From Streptococcus sp. DTU_2020_1001019_1_SI_AUS_MUR_006 (GTDB lineage: Bacteria; Bacillota; Bacilli; Lactobacillales; Streptococcaceae): a stretch of DNA of 64,000 bases. The stretch is from NCBI RefSeq assembly GCF_032340315.1, contig NZ_CP135436.1, positions 1 through 64,000 of the forward strand, given 5' to 3'. A program made the translations under genes and the position numbers. Each line of letters starts with the position of its first letter. Within the stretch, counting starts at the first letter, position 1. Of this stretch, positions 19,008 to 29,384 are shown piece by piece. The notes under the pieces are model-generated. The model saw nothing but the letters and a program-made list of their open reading frames with translations. It made no database searches and was not told the DNA's origin.

Positions 19008-19036
19008 AACCTGAGGCGACTGCCTCAGGTTTTTCC
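19008..19036. terminator. Hairpin upstream of the ABC exporter operon
   Basis: AAACCTGAGGC and GCCTCAGGTTT arms around GACT. The T-run (TTTTTCC) is on the plus strand; on the minus strand it follows a 19-codon ORF and precedes the exporter, so it could be a leader attenuator or a relic terminator. Confidence 0.5.
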
Positions 19037-19243
19037 TATTCATAGGTGATGACGCTTAGTTGACCTTTATCATACTCAGCGATAAAAATATGCATAGGAG
19101 TAAAATTTCATTTATTTTCAATCCTTTACATAAATCATTCTTTATTATAAAGGAATGACCTTGATTTTTCAAACTATACGTTGGGGAATTACTTCTTTTT
19201 CTGGTATAATATTGTCTATAATCTGAATGAAAAGGTACACACT

Positions 19244-20071
19244 ATGAAACTAATCTCATGGAATATTGATTCCCTCAATGCAGCGTTGACGAGTGATTCT
19301 GCGCGTGCGAAATTATCACAAGACGTTCTCCAAACCTTGGTAGTCGAAGATGCTGATATCATCGCTATCCAGGAAACCAAGCTTTCAGCTAAAGGACCTA
19401 CAAAAAAACACCTTGAGGTACTGGAAGAACTCTTCCCAGCCTACGAAAATACCTGGCGTTCCTCTCAAGAACCTGCTCGTAAAGGCTATGCTGGAACCAT
19501 GTTCCTCTATAAGAAAGAACTGACCCCAACTGTTAGCTTCCCAGAAATTGGCGCACCTTCTACTATGGACTTGGAAGGCCGCATCATTACTTTGGAATTT
19601 GATGAATTTTTCGTGACTCAGGTCTACACACCAAACGCTGGAGATGGGCTCAAACGCTTGGAAGAACGTCAAGTCTGGGACGTCAAATATGCGGAATACT
19701 TGGCTCAACTAGACAAGAAAAAACCAGTCCTAGCAACAGGAGACTACAACGTTGCCCACAAGGAAATTGACCTTGCCAACCCAGCCAGCAACCGTCGTTC
19801 ACCAGGATTTACAGACGAAGAACGTGAAGGATTTACAAACCTTTTAGCCAAAGGATTTACAGATACCTTCCGCCATATCCATGGCGATGTGCCAGAACGC
19901 TATACTTGGTGGGCACAACGCAGCAAGACTTCAAAAATCAACAACACAGGCTGGAGAATCGACTACTGGCTCACAAGTAACCGTGTGGCAGACAAGGTTA
20001 CCAAGTCAGATATGATTGATTCAGGCGCACGCCAAGACCATACACCGATTGTATTGGAGATTGAACTTTAA
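19244..20071 (+). CDS. exoA: Exodeoxyribonuclease III / AP endonuclease
   Basis: 275 residues from MKLISWNIDSL. EEP-fold nuclease with the metal-binding motifs WNIDSLNA, QETKLS (Glu), GDYNVAHKEID and the C-terminal catalytic DHTPIVLEIEL. It repairs abasic sites. The VOC protein gene follows after 10 nt, so the two are probably cotranscribed. Confidence 0.93.
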   Translation: MKLISWNIDSLNAALTSDSARAKLSQDVLQTLVVEDADIIAIQETKLSAKGPTKKHLEVLEELFPAYENTWRSSQEPARKGYAGTMFLYKKELTPTVSFPEIGAPSTMDLEGRIITLEFDEFFVTQVYTPNAGDGLKRLEERQVWDVKYAEYLAQLDKKKPVLATGDYNVAHKEIDLANPASNRRSPGFTDEEREGFTNLLAKGFTDTFRHIHGDVPERYTWWAQRSKTSKINNTGWRIDYWLTSNRVADKVTKSDMIDSGARQDHTPIVLEIEL

Positions 20072-20081
20072 GGAGAAACGA

Positions 20082-20468
20082 ATGGACTATCAAGCCGTCA
20101 TCCCTGAATTTGTAGTATCTGACATCGAAAAGTCGCGCCGCTTCTACTGCAACTTGCTGGGATTCACTGTCCAATACGAGCGTCCAGAGGAGAAATTTCT
20201 CTTCCTCTCGCTTGAAGACTGCCAACTTATGCTAGAAGAAGGCAGTGCAGAAGAATTAGCCCAACTGACTTATCCTTTCGGACGCGGTGTCAACATCTCC
20301 TTCGGCATAGAGGATGTCCCTCGACTCTATCAGAAAGTAATAGAGTCTAACTATCCTATTCATCGTCCTTTGACCAAAAGAGAATTTCGTGTTGGTGAAC
20401 AATATATCTATCCTCATGAATTTGCAGTTTTAGACCCAGATGGTTATTTTTTAAGATTTAGTGAATAG
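20082..20468 (+). CDS. VOC-fold (glyoxalase/bleomycin-resistance-like) protein
   Basis: 128 residues from MDYQAVIPEF, after a perfect AAGGAG ribosome-binding site. It has the paired beta-alpha-beta-beta-beta pattern (VVSDIEKSRRFYCNLLGF at the start, VLDPDGYFLRFSE at the end). Function unknown; bleomycin-binding-like proteins and dioxygenases share the fold. Confidence 0.75.
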   Translation: MDYQAVIPEFVVSDIEKSRRFYCNLLGFTVQYERPEEKFLFLSLEDCQLMLEEGSAEELAQLTYPFGRGVNISFGIEDVPRLYQKVIESNYPIHRPLTKREFRVGEQYIYPHEFAVLDPDGYFLRFSE

Positions 20469-20500
20469 AATAATAGAGTATTACAGTGGAAAAAGAAATA

Positions 20501-20525
20501 AAAAAGAGGCTTGAGCCTCTTTTTC
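20501..20525. terminator. Bidirectional terminator between the VOC and thioesterase genes
   Basis: AAAAAGAGGCT and AGCCTCTTTTT, T-runs on both strands, between convergent genes. Confidence 0.8.
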
Positions 20526-20532
20526 TTATTTC

Positions 20533-20937
20533 CTAAATCCTCACCTGTCTATCTTCAGATCGTTGCCCTGTGACAAACATGGTGAAGGTTGCCTTGCAGA
20601 CATTTCGACCATCTTGGTTGGTGATATCAACATCGACGACACAAGTGGTACGTCCATGATGGACACATTCTCCTTTGATAGTGAGAACATCCCCTAGATT
20701 TCCAGCTTTCAGATAGTTGATGGAAGACTGGAGCGTCACTCCGTCTAATCCTAGCGAAATCACCACAAGTCCACTGATTTGGTCACAAAGGGTAAATAGA
20801 TAGCCTCCATGGGCATTGCCATAATAGTTGAGTGAGGAGTCCACTACTTTTGTCGTCACCACAACGTGACCATCTCTCATTTTTTCGATTTCGTAATTTT
20901 CAAAGGCAGATATAGCGTCAAAGTGAAAATCTTTCAT
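20533..20937 (-). CDS. PaaI-type hotdog thioesterase
   Basis: 134 residues from MKDFHFDAIS, with AGGAGG 5 nt upstream. The motif YYGNAHGGYLFTLCDQISG (residues 38-56) is the PaaI/4HBT hotdog signature, including the HGG turn and the Asp of the helix. An acyl-CoA hydrolase is likely; the substrate cannot be assigned. Confidence 0.8.
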   Translation of the reverse strand: MKDFHFDAISAFENYEIEKMRDGHVVVTTKVVDSSLNYYGNAHGGYLFTLCDQISGLVVISLGLDGVTLQSSINYLKAGNLGDVLTIKGECVHHGRTTCVVDVDITNQDGRNVCKATFTMFVTGQRSEDRQVRI

Positions 20938-21006
20938 ACGTTCCTCCTGATATTTCAAACGACACTATGATACTACTTTTCAAGACTCTACGCAAGAGAG
21001 AAGCAC

Positions 21007-22488
21007 TTATTCGGGCAAAATACCAACCTGCTCCACAAAGCGCATAAAGGCAGCTTGTCCTTCTTCTGTTTGCTTGTAAACACCTGCATCTTCCAATACT
21101 CGAGCGAAGATTTTACCCACAGATTCTTGGACAATTTCGAGAGCTTGGTCTTTATCAGTCAATCCAGGATGACTTTCTTTCAACTCATCCGCCCATTCTT
21201 GGTGATAATCCGCAATAGAAACGCCCTCTCCGACTAGATAAGCTGCTACTTGCTCCACTTCTTCCTTCAAGCGTGGTGGCAAGATTGCCAAACCCATGAC
21301 CTCTATCAAGCCGATATTTTCCTTCTTGATATGCTGGACATCCTTGTGGGGATGATAGATACCATCTGGATGTTCTGGAGATGTTTGATTATCCCGCAAG
21401 ACCAAATCCAACTCAAACTGCCCATCTCTTTTACGCGCAATCGGTGTAATGGTATGGTGCGGTGTCCCGTTGCTTTCCGCCAAGACCTGCACACTTAGAT
21501 CTGAGTACTGACGCCAAGCCAGTAAGATTTTCTCAGCAAGGTCCGTCAAATCCTCTTTAGAATCTGAAGTTAGTCGAATCACAGACATAGGCCACTGAAC
21601 AATCCCTGCTTTAACAGTTTTAAAATCTGCAAAGGTAAAGCTTTTCTGAATAGGAGCCACTTCCATTGGAAAGACATGCCGCCCCCCTTGATAATGATCG
21701 TGCGTCAGGATGGAACCACCCACGATTGGCAAATCAGCATTCGAACCAGCAAAGTAGCCTGGAAACTGCTCCACAATTGCTAACAAACGTTCAAAACTTT
21801 GGCGACTAATGGCCATAGGACGATGCTTGCTATCTAGGAAAATACAGTGCTCATTAAAGTAAGCGTAAGGCGAATACTGGAAGCCCCACTCCTGACCAGA
21901 AATATCAAAACGAATAATGCGATGGTTGCTTCTAGCTGGATGGTTGACACGACCATGGTAACCTTCATTTTCCATACAGAGCTGACATTGAGGATAGTTA
22001 CTCGACTTGACCAACTTAGCTGCCGCTATCTCTTTTGGATCCTTTTCAGGCTTAGAGAGATTGATGGTAATCTCTAATTCACCGTAGTCAGACGGAACAC
22101 GATAAGCAATATTCTTTGCGATAGCCTTTAGTTTGATGTAGTCATTCTTCTGACTGAGTTGGTAGAAGTTCGCAATCGCCTGCTCTGGTGACTGGGCATA
22201 GGTATCCCAAAAGTCACGATTAAGCTGACTTGGACAAGGGGTTACCAAGTCCATGAGGTCAGCGCCTAGTATCTCACGCGCAGCCTGACTATCTTCAATT
22301 GTTTCCAATCGAACGGCTTCCTCGACAAGATGGTCTTTGAGATCAATCAAGTTGTCCTGATCAGTCTCAACGTCAAAAATTCCTTCACCAACCAAAGCCA
22401 AGACACGATTAGTCAGATAAATCCGGTCCAACTCTTCAAAGGTACTTTCTGCAATGACTTTGGTAACAAATGTTTCTACTAAGGTCAC
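21007..22488 (-). CDS. galT: Galactose-1-phosphate uridylyltransferase (class II, Gram-positive)
   Basis: 493 residues, the length of the Firmicutes GalT class rather than the 350-residue class. Motifs include [11 protein letters not shown], the [11 protein letters not shown]is cluster near residue 260, and [17 protein letters not shown] near residue 345. It exchanges UDP between glucose-1-P and galactose-1-P in the Leloir pathway. It follows galK after 18 nt in the same operon. Confidence 0.93.
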   Translation of the reverse strand: MTLVETFVTKVIAESTFEELDRIYLTNRVLALVGEGIFDVETDQDNLIDLKDHLVEEAVRLETIEDSQAAREILGADLMDLVTPCPSQLNRDFWDTYAQSPEQAIANFYQLSQKNDYIKLKAIAKNIAYRVPSDYGELEITINLSKPEKDPKEIAAAKLVKSSNYPQCQLCMENEGYHGRVNHPARSNHRIIRFDISGQEWGFQYSPYAYFNEHCIFLDSKHRPMAISRQSFERLLAIVEQFPGYFAGSNADLPIVGGSILTHDHYQGGRHVFPMEVAPIQKSFTFADFKTVKAGIVQWPMSVIRLTSDSKEDLTDLAEKILLAWRQYSDLSVQVLAESNGTPHHTITPIARKRDGQFELDLVLRDNQTSPEHPDGIYHPHKDVQHIKKENIGLIEVMGLAILPPRLKEEVEQVAAYLVGEGVSIADYHQEWADELKESHPGLTDKDQALEIVQESVGKIFARVLEDAGVYKQTEEGQAAFMRFVEQVGILPE

Positions 22489-22506
22489 TAGAAAACCTCC
22501 TTTTGA

Positions 22507-23685
22507 CTAATCAAGAACGCGAGTACCACCTGCAACTTCAGCGATATAGAAGCTTGGTGCATAGCCAACGATTTCTTCATAGTGTTTGCCAACAGCTTCT
22601 TTAAAGTTCTCAACCGTATCTTTTTGAACCAAGGCAATGGCGCAACCACCAAAACCTGCTCCTGTCATACGAGCACCAAGAACACCTTCTTGAGCCCAAG
22701 CTGTATGAACCAGGGTATCCAATTCCAAGCCAGTTACTTCATAGTCATGTTCAAGAGACACATGAGATGCATTCATCAAACGACCAAACTTGTCCAAATC
22801 TCCCGCTTGAAGAGCCGCTTGTGCTTTAAGGGTACGTTGATTTTCAAGAACGGCATGGCGAGCACGTTTCAAACGATTTTCGTCTTTGATCAGGTAGCTG
22901 TATTCATCAAAAGCCCATTCATCCAATTCGCCTAAAGTCTGGATATCCAAGGCCACTTGAAGTTCTTCCACTGCTTTTTCACACTCAGCACGGCGTTCAT
23001 TATATTTAGAATCTGCTAGTTCACGGCGTTTGTTAGTGTTCATGATAACAACGACATTGTCCTTCAAATCAAGGGGAACCAAGTCGTATTCTAGAGTATT
23101 AGTATCTAGGTATATAGCACGTTGGTCTGCCCCCATACCGATAGCAAATTGGTCCATGATACCAGAGTTAACACCGATAAAATTATTCTCTGTCAATTTT
23201 CCGATTTTTACTAAATCTAAACGATCCAATTTTAGGTCAAAGAGGTATTCTGCCACGACACCAGTCAAAAGCTCCAAAGAAGCTGAAGATGACAAACCAG
23301 CACCATTTGGGATATTCCCAAAGACATAGAAATCAAAACCTTTGTCAATCACATGCCCAGCTTCTTGCAAGAAATGAAGGACACCTTTTGGATAGTTGGT
23401 CCAGTTGTGCTCTTTCTCAAACTTAAGGTCAGCCAGAGGAACTTCGATAATGCCTTTGTCCTCAAAGTTTGCGGAGTAGAAACGCAACACTTGGTCATCA
23501 CGCTTGCGTGCTGCTCCATAAGTTCCTAGTGAAATAGCAGCTGGGAAAACATGGCCACCATTATAGTCAGTATGTTCCCCAATCAAGTTGATACGGCCTG
23601 GTGAAAAGAAGGTTTGATCTGCTTCTTGACCAAAAACAGCAAGAAAGTCCTTGCGAAGTGCATCAGCAGTAAGATGTTGTGTCAT
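22507..23685 (-). CDS. galK: Galactokinase
   Basis: 392 residues, GHMP kinase fold. The galactokinase signature [19 protein letters not shown] is near residue 29, the phosphate loop [15 protein letters not shown] near 125, and motif 3 [16 protein letters not shown] near 340. First gene of galKT, divergent from galR. Confidence 0.95.
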   Translation of the reverse strand: MTQHLTADALRKDFLAVFGQEADQTFFSPGRINLIGEHTDYNGGHVFPAAISLGTYGAARKRDDQVLRFYSANFEDKGIIEVPLADLKFEKEHNWTNYPKGVLHFLQEAGHVIDKGFDFYVFGNIPNGAGLSSSASLELLTGVVAEYLFDLKLDRLDLVKIGKLTENNFIGVNSGIMDQFAIGMGADQRAIYLDTNTLEYDLVPLDLKDNVVVIMNTNKRRELADSKYNERRAECEKAVEELQVALDIQTLGELDEWAFDEYSYLIKDENRLKRARHAVLENQRTLKAQAALQAGDLDKFGRLMNASHVSLEHDYEVTGLELDTLVHTAWAQEGVLGARMTGAGFGGCAIALVQKDTVENFKEAVGKHYEEIVGYAPSFYIAEVAGGTRVLD

Positions 23686-23727
23686 ATGAATTCTCCTTTG
23701 ACAATTGTTAGGTAAAAAAACTTAACC

Positions 23728-23750
23728 TGTAATCGTTTTCTTCTATTGTA
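23728..23750 (-). promoter_or_regulatory. galKT -10 region overlapped downstream by a CcpA cre site
   Basis: cre candidate TGTAATCGTTTTCT (23728-23741) matches TGNAANCGNWNNCW at every defined position. The minus-strand -10 TACAAT is 23745-23750 and the -35 TTGACC is 23768-23773 (17-bp spacer). The cre lies over the start point, a repressing position. Confidence 0.7.
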
Positions 23751-23775
23751 CCCAAGGGTTTTGCTTTGGTCAACA

Positions 23776-24854
<1,079 letters not shown>

Positions 24855-24902
24855 GCACAACAACTGAACATAAAAAAAACCTAATAGAGATTGAACTGCA
24901 CC

Positions 24903-24946
24903 CCAAAAGTTAGACATAAAAATCTAACTTTTGGGGTATTTTTATT
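24903..24946 (+). terminator. IS left-end hairpin
   Basis: CCCAAAAGTTAGA and TCTAACTTTTGGG arms followed by GTATTTTTATT, directly before the orfA ATG. It would fold in transcripts entering from galR and could both stop them and hide the transposase start. Confidence 0.65.
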
Positions 24947-25462
24947 ATGAAATTAACTTATGATGATAAAGTTCAAATCTATGAACTTAGAAAACAAGGA
25001 TATAGCTTAGAGAAGCTTTCAAATAAATTTGGGATAAACAATTCTAATATTAGGTACATGATTAAATTGATTGATCGTTACGGAATAGAATTCGTCAAAA
25101 AAGGAAAAAATCGTTACTATTCTCCTGATTTAAAACAAGAAATGATTAATAAAGTCTTACATGAAGGCTGGACTAAAGATAGAGTTTCACTTGAATACGG
25201 CCTCCCAAGTCGTACGATACTTCTTAATTGGCTAGCACAATACAAGAAAAACGGGTATACTATTGTTGAGAAAACAAGAGGGAGAATACCTAAAATGGGA
25301 CATAAGCTAAAAACGAGACCTGAAGAGAGGACAGAATTAGAACGTCTTCAAGCAGAAAATGAGTACCTGAGAGCGGAGAATGCCATCCTAAAAAAGTTGA
25401 GAGAACTCCGATTGAAGGAGGAAAAAGAGAAAGAAGAAAGACAGAAATTGTTCAAGAATTAA
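24947..25462 (+). CDS. IS3-family transposase OrfA (HTH protein)
   Basis: 171 residues with two helix-turn-helix segments (KVQIYELRKQGYSLEKLS and DRVSLEYGLPSRTILLNWL) and a C-terminal leucine-zipper-like coiled coil. A canonical -1 slippery heptamer A AAA AAG lies in frame at 25390-25396. The -1 frame after it stays open into orfB, so an OrfAB fusion transposase is expected by programmed frameshift. Confidence 0.9.
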   Translation: MKLTYDDKVQIYELRKQGYSLEKLSNKFGINNSNIRYMIKLIDRYGIEFVKKGKNRYYSPDLKQEMINKVLHEGWTKDRVSLEYGLPSRTILLNWLAQYKKNGYTIVEKTRGRIPKMGHKLKTRPEERTELERLQAENEYLRAENAILKKLRELRLKEEKEKEERQKLFKN

Positions 25463-26295
25463 TGACTGAGTTTTCGTTAGATATTCTTCTAAAAGCCATT
25501 AAACTAGCTCGTTCGACCTACTACTATCACTTGAAACAGCTAGACAAACCAGATAAGGACCAAGAGCTTAAAGCTGAAATTCAATCCATTTTTATCGAAC
25601 ATAAGGGAAATTATGGTTATCGTCGGATTCATTTAGAACTAAGAAATCGTGGTTATCTGGTAAATCATAAAAGAGTTCAACGCTTGATGAAAGTACTCAA
25701 TTTACAAGCTAAAATGCGACAGAAACGAAAATATTCTTCTCATAAAGGAGACGTTGGTAAGAAAGCAGATAACCTTATTCAACGCCAATTTGAAGCAGCC
25801 AAACCAATGGAAAAGTGCTATACGGATGTGACTGAGTTTGCCATTCCAAATAGCACGCAGAAATTGTATTTATCGCCTGTTTTAGATGGCTTTAATAGCG
25901 AAATTATTGCTTTTAATCTTTCTTGTTCGCCTAATTTAGAACAAGTACAAACAATGTTGGAACAGGCATTCACAGAGAAGCACTACGAGAATACGATTCT
26001 CCATAGCGATCAAGGTTGGCAATACCAACACGATTCTTATCATCGGTTCCTAGAGAGTAAGGGAATTCGAGCATCTATGTCACGTAAGGGCAACAGCCCA
26101 GACAACGGCATGATGGAATCTTTCTTTGGCATTCTTAAGACTGAAATGTTTTATGGTTATGAGAATACGTTTCAGTCACTTGAGCACTTGGAACAAGCTA
26201 TTGTAGACTATATTGATTACTACAACAACAAACGAATTAAGGTAAAACTAAAAGGACTTAGTCCTGTACAATACAGAACTAAATCCTTTGCTTAA
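25462..26295 (+). CDS. IS3-family transposase OrfB (DDE integrase)
   Basis: 277 residues, rve-type catalytic core. DDE residues are visible in CYTDVTEF, ILHSDQGWQYQ and GNSPDNGMMESFFGILKTEM, with the Lys seven residues after the Glu. The ATG overlaps the orfA stop (TAATG). All catalytic residues are present, so the copy is potentially active. Confidence 0.92.
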   Translation: MTEFSLDILLKAIKLARSTYYYHLKQLDKPDKDQELKAEIQSIFIEHKGNYGYRRIHLELRNRGYLVNHKRVQRLMKVLNLQAKMRQKRKYSSHKGDVGKKADNLIQRQFEAAKPMEKCYTDVTEFAIPNSTQKLYLSPVLDGFNSEIIAFNLSCSPNLEQVQTMLEQAFTEKHYENTILHSDQGWQYQHDSYHRFLESKGIRASMSRKGNSPDNGMMESFFGILKTEMFYGYENTFQSLEHLEQAIVDYIDYYNNKRIKVKLKGLSPVQYRTKSFA

Positions 26296-26357
26296 ATTAA
26301 TTGTCTAACTTTTTGGGATCAGTACAAATTCTCAAATCTCTATTAGGTTTTTCTTTT

Positions 26358-26516
26358 TATACTCAATGAAAATCAAAGAGCAAACTAGGAAGCTAGCCGC
26401 AGGTTGCTCAAAGCACTGCTTTGAGGTTGTAGATAAGACTGACGAAGTCAGCTCAAAACACTGTTTTGAGGTTGCAGATAGAGCTGACGTGGTTTGAAGA
26501 GATTTTCGAAGAGTAT
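26358..26516. repeat. BOX element (A-B-B-C type)
   Basis: boxA starts TATACTCAATGAAAATC, followed by two boxB-like units (TGCTTTGAGGTTGTAGATAA and TGTTTTGAGGTTGCAGATAG), then boxC ending GAAGAGATTTTCGAAGAGTAT. Typical of pneumococcus and close relatives. It abuts the adhB stop codon. Confidence 0.9.
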
Positions 26517-27553
26517 TAATCCATCACAATCATAGACTTAATGGTCTTACGTTCATCCATAGCCTTATATGCTTTGTCAATATCTTTCAGTTTATAGCTT
26601 GAAGTAAAGACACGGCCTGGATTGATCTCACCATCAAGGACAGCTTTAAGCAAGAATTGCTTATCGTATGTTGTCGCAGAAGCTGCTCCACCTGCAACAG
26701 AGATATTTTGCATAAAGGTTGAACCAAGAGCACGATTCTTATAATGTGGAACTCCTACAAATCCCATGCGACCGCCATTATGAAGGACACCCAGTGCTTG
26801 CTCAACAGCCGCTTCAGTACCGACGCACTCAAGAGCGGCGTCTGCTCCACCACCGAGAATTTCTCGCACCTTGGCAATGCCTTCTTCTCCTCGTTCAGCT
26901 ACAACAGCTGTCGCTCCTGATTCCAAGGCCATTTTTTGACGATCTTCGTGACGACTCATGAGGATAATTTGTGAAGCGCCACGCATTTTAGCTGCGATGA
27001 CAGCACATTGCCCAACAGCCCCATCGCCAATAACGACAACTTTATCCCCTGGTTTCACATCTGCCACACGCGCTGCATGATAGCCTGTCGGCATGACATC
27101 AGCTAGAGTCAAGAGAGATTTAAGCATCCCTTCTGTGTAGTCAGACGGTTGTCCAGGGATTTTAACAAGTGCCCAATTGGCATAGTGGAAGCGGAGGTAT
27201 TCAGCTTGGAAATTCCCTCCTAGGTTATTTCCGATATGATTGTCACAAGAACCATCAAATCCTGCACGACAGGCATCACACTCCCCACAACCATGAGTAA
27301 ATGGTACAATCACAAAATCACCGGGCTTGACCGTTGTAATGGCTTCTCCAGTTTCTTCAACGATTCCAATCGCTTCGTGTCCACTATTTTTATGACCCGC
27401 TTTGATATCTGGATTACGATAGCTCCAAAGGTCTGAACCACAAACGCAAGCACGAACTACACGGATAATAACATCATCTGATTCTTGAATACTTGGACGC
27501 TTGACTTCTTCAATACCAATCTGACCTGCCTTAGTATAAACTGCTGATTTCAT
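26516..27553 (-). CDS. adhB: Zinc-dependent alcohol dehydrogenase
   Basis: 345-residue MDR-family dehydrogenase. Catalytic zinc ligands: CGSDLW (Cys near 38) and GHEAIGIVEE (His-Glu near 59). Structural zinc Cys cluster: CGECDACRAGFDGSC. Rossmann motif GDGAVGQCAV near 177. In pneumococcus the orthologue is next to the MerR regulator nmlR and czcD; here no merR gene lies between adhB and czcD. Aldehyde or formaldehyde-type detoxification is the usual role. Confidence 0.85.
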   Translation of the reverse strand: MKSAVYTKAGQIGIEEVKRPSIQESDDVIIRVVRACVCGSDLWSYRNPDIKAGHKNSGHEAIGIVEETGEAITTVKPGDFVIVPFTHGCGECDACRAGFDGSCDNHIGNNLGGNFQAEYLRFHYANWALVKIPGQPSDYTEGMLKSLLTLADVMPTGYHAARVADVKPGDKVVVIGDGAVGQCAVIAAKMRGASQIILMSRHEDRQKMALESGATAVVAERGEEGIAKVREILGGGADAALECVGTEAAVEQALGVLHNGGRMGFVGVPHYKNRALGSTFMQNISVAGGAASATTYDKQFLLKAVLDGEINPGRVFTSSYKLKDIDKAYKAMDERKTIKSMIVMD

Positions 27554-27629
27554 AAAATTTCCTCTCTGTATCTAACTACCTTTAGTATACACTTTTTAGC
27601 AAACTTTCGCTCATTTATACTACGTCTCA

Positions 27630-28529
27630 TTAATGATGATGATGTTCATGACTTTTATCTACTTCCAACTCTTCGACCTTTCGCTTATGGGCTTGGTGAG
27701 TTTCTAGGTCTGCATCAACCTCAATGGTGATATTTTGGAAACCACAATCTTTGAGTAGGGTTCGAATCGATTCCTTGCAAAGCTCCATCTGTTCAATTTC
27801 TTTTAGACAAACATGGACAATAGCATTTTTCTCCAAACCATCCATGGTCCAGAGATTGAGCTGATTGATACTAGCTATGTGGTCCAGTTGCTCCAAATCA
27901 CTCTTTACTTGATGGATATCCACTCCTTCTGGCACAGCATCCAAGAAAATCTTGAGAGTAGACCAAAAACGTGGAATAGCCTTTAACAGAATGAAGAAGG
28001 AAATGACAAGAGATAAGAGCGGATCCAGAATATACCAGTCGGTAAATCGCAGAACAATGGCCATTAGGATGACGGCCACCCAACCCAAAGTATCTTCCAG
28101 AAAATGAAGACTCAGAATAGACTCATTCTTGGTTTTTCCTTTACGAACTACTAGACTTGCCAGCACATTAATGCTAACAGCAATGATTCCTAACCATAAG
28201 ATTCCCTCATCGTTGACCGGTTGTGGATTAAAGAGTTTCGTTATATTTTCTAAAATAACGAGAACAGACCCTGTTATTAGAATCACAGCCGTTACCATGG
28301 CCCCCAAGAGGCTAAAGCGCTTATAGCCCAAGGTATAGTGGCTGTCTTCTTCACGATTAGAGACTGTTTCTAGAAAGGCTGATACCCCAATTGCGATTGC
28401 ATCTCCCAAGTCATGAACGGAGTCAGCAAGCACAGCACTAGAACCAAAAATCCCTCCTGCGATAAACTCAATAATGGCATAACTCAAATTTAAGAAAAAA
28501 GCTAACCAAACAGCACCTTTCGTTGACAT
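27630..28529 (-). CDS. czcD: Zinc efflux protein, cation diffusion facilitator
   Basis: 299 residues from MSTKGAVWLAF, set by AAAGGAGG 8 nt upstream; the longer in-frame reading has no such signal. Six-helix CDF transporter with metal-site motifs DSVHDLGDA (helix 2) and HFLEDTLGW (helix 5), a cytoplasmic C-terminal domain, and a His-rich tail (HEHHHH). It is divergent from sczA, its probable zinc-responsive activator. Confidence 0.9.
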   Translation of the reverse strand: MSTKGAVWLAFFLNLSYAIIEFIAGGIFGSSAVLADSVHDLGDAIAIGVSAFLETVSNREEDSHYTLGYKRFSLLGAMVTAVILITGSVLVILENITKLFNPQPVNDEGILWLGIIAVSINVLASLVVRKGKTKNESILSLHFLEDTLGWVAVILMAIVLRFTDWYILDPLLSLVISFFILLKAIPRFWSTLKIFLDAVPEGVDIHQVKSDLEQLDHIASINQLNLWTMDGLEKNAIVHVCLKEIEQMELCKESIRTLLKDCGFQNITIEVDADLETHQAHKRKVEELEVDKSHEHHHH

Positions 28530-28637
28530 TTTCCCATCCTCCTTTGGTATAATTGTAGTATAATTATTTCCTTTACTAGTATTATCTCTTACTCCGAAAA
28601 GAAAGGATAGGGGCAAACTGTTTACTTTGTAAGTTAA

Positions 28638-28652
28638 TGAACAGTTTGTTCA
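28638..28652. promoter_or_regulatory. Probable SczA operator
   Basis: Perfect palindrome TGAACA GTT TGTTCA in the czcD-sczA intergenic region, 10 bp before the sczA start. It resembles the reported TGTTCA-type SczA motif. Confidence 0.6.
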
Positions 28653-28662
28653 AAGTGTCCAT

Positions 28663-29196
28663 ATGACTGCTCAAGATCGTCGCATTACCAAGACTCGAAA
28701 AGCTATTTATACTGCTTTTTTACAATTACTAAATCAAAAAAATTTTGAATCCATCACTGTTCAGGAGATTATTGACCTAGCAGATGTCGGTCGTTCCACC
28801 TTCTACAGTCACTATGAGAGCAAGGAATTACTCCTAGACGAGCTCTGCCGTTATCTCTTTCATCATCTTTTTGAACGTGAGGAAAATATAACTACAAATG
28901 CTTACTTGACACATATCTTTTCACATTTTAAGAAAAATCAGGACCACGTCACCAGTCTTCTTTTCTCTAAAAACGACTACTTCCTCCGTCAATTGCAGAA
29001 AGAATTGGAACACCATGTTTATCCTATGGTCGCAGAGGACTTGCAAGTTTCCTATCCTAATATTCCTGCTTCTTATCTCAAACACTATGTTGTAACTAAC
29101 TTTATCGAAACATTGACCTGGTGGCTGAAAAAGGGGAAATCTTACACGGAGGATCAAGTAGTGAGATTTTACTTAGACGTCATGGGGATGAAGTAG
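28663..29196 (+). CDS. sczA: TetR-family regulator, SczA-like
   Basis: 177 residues. Atypical TetR N-terminal DNA-binding domain (ITKTRKAIYTAFLQLL ... VQEIIDLADVGRSTFYSHYESKE). Its position divergent from czcD, and length, fit SczA, which switches czcD on in zinc. The C-terminal domain has several His residues (HLFERE, HIFSHF) that could bind metal. Confidence 0.85.
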   Translation: MTAQDRRITKTRKAIYTAFLQLLNQKNFESITVQEIIDLADVGRSTFYSHYESKELLLDELCRYLFHHLFEREENITTNAYLTHIFSHFKKNQDHVTSLLFSKNDYFLRQLQKELEHHVYPMVAEDLQVSYPNIPASYLKHYVVTNFIETLTWWLKKGKSYTEDQVVRFYLDVMGMK

Positions 29197-29347
29197 CAAA
29201 CACAACTATAGATTTCATATCCACTCAAAAGAAAAATACCTGTCAACATTCTATCATTCAAATATTCCATTCACCATGAATATTTTGCCTCTACTTTCTA
29301 TTTAGTAATCTGATCAAATTATGATTTTTTAAGCAAGTACATTAACT

Positions 29348-29384
29348 AAAAAAATTCTAAGACAAGGAGCCTTAGAATTTTTTT
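29348..29384. terminator. Bidirectional terminator between sczA and the glycosylase gene
   Basis: AAAAAAATTCTAAG and CTTAGAATTTTTTT around ACAAGGAGC; T-runs in both directions. It overlaps the stop codon of the minus-strand gene. Confidence 0.85.

Larger units (their letters stand above)
24892..26326 (+). mobile_element. IS3-family (IS150-group-like) insertion sequence
   Basis: 1435 bp with 25-bp imperfect terminal inverted repeats at 24892-24916 and 26302-26326, both TG...CA and sharing AAAAGTTAGACA. It carries two overlapping frames (HTH OrfA and DDE OrfB) and looks intact. No clean target duplication is visible (left flank GAT, right flank AAT). Confidence 0.9.
24878..26349 (+). terminator. 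galR terminator split by an IS element
   Basis: Left arm AACCTAATAGAGAT (24878-24891) and right arm ATCTCTATTAGGTT (26336-26349) are a perfect 14-bp inverted repeat followed by TTTCTTTTT. The IS occupies the hairpin loop, leaving about nine original loop bases on the right side. Confidence 0.8.

Noticed and set aside
24888..26330. A target-site duplication for the IS3 element
   Set aside because: Flanks GAT and AAT do not match at the expected 3-4 bp, so I do not claim one.
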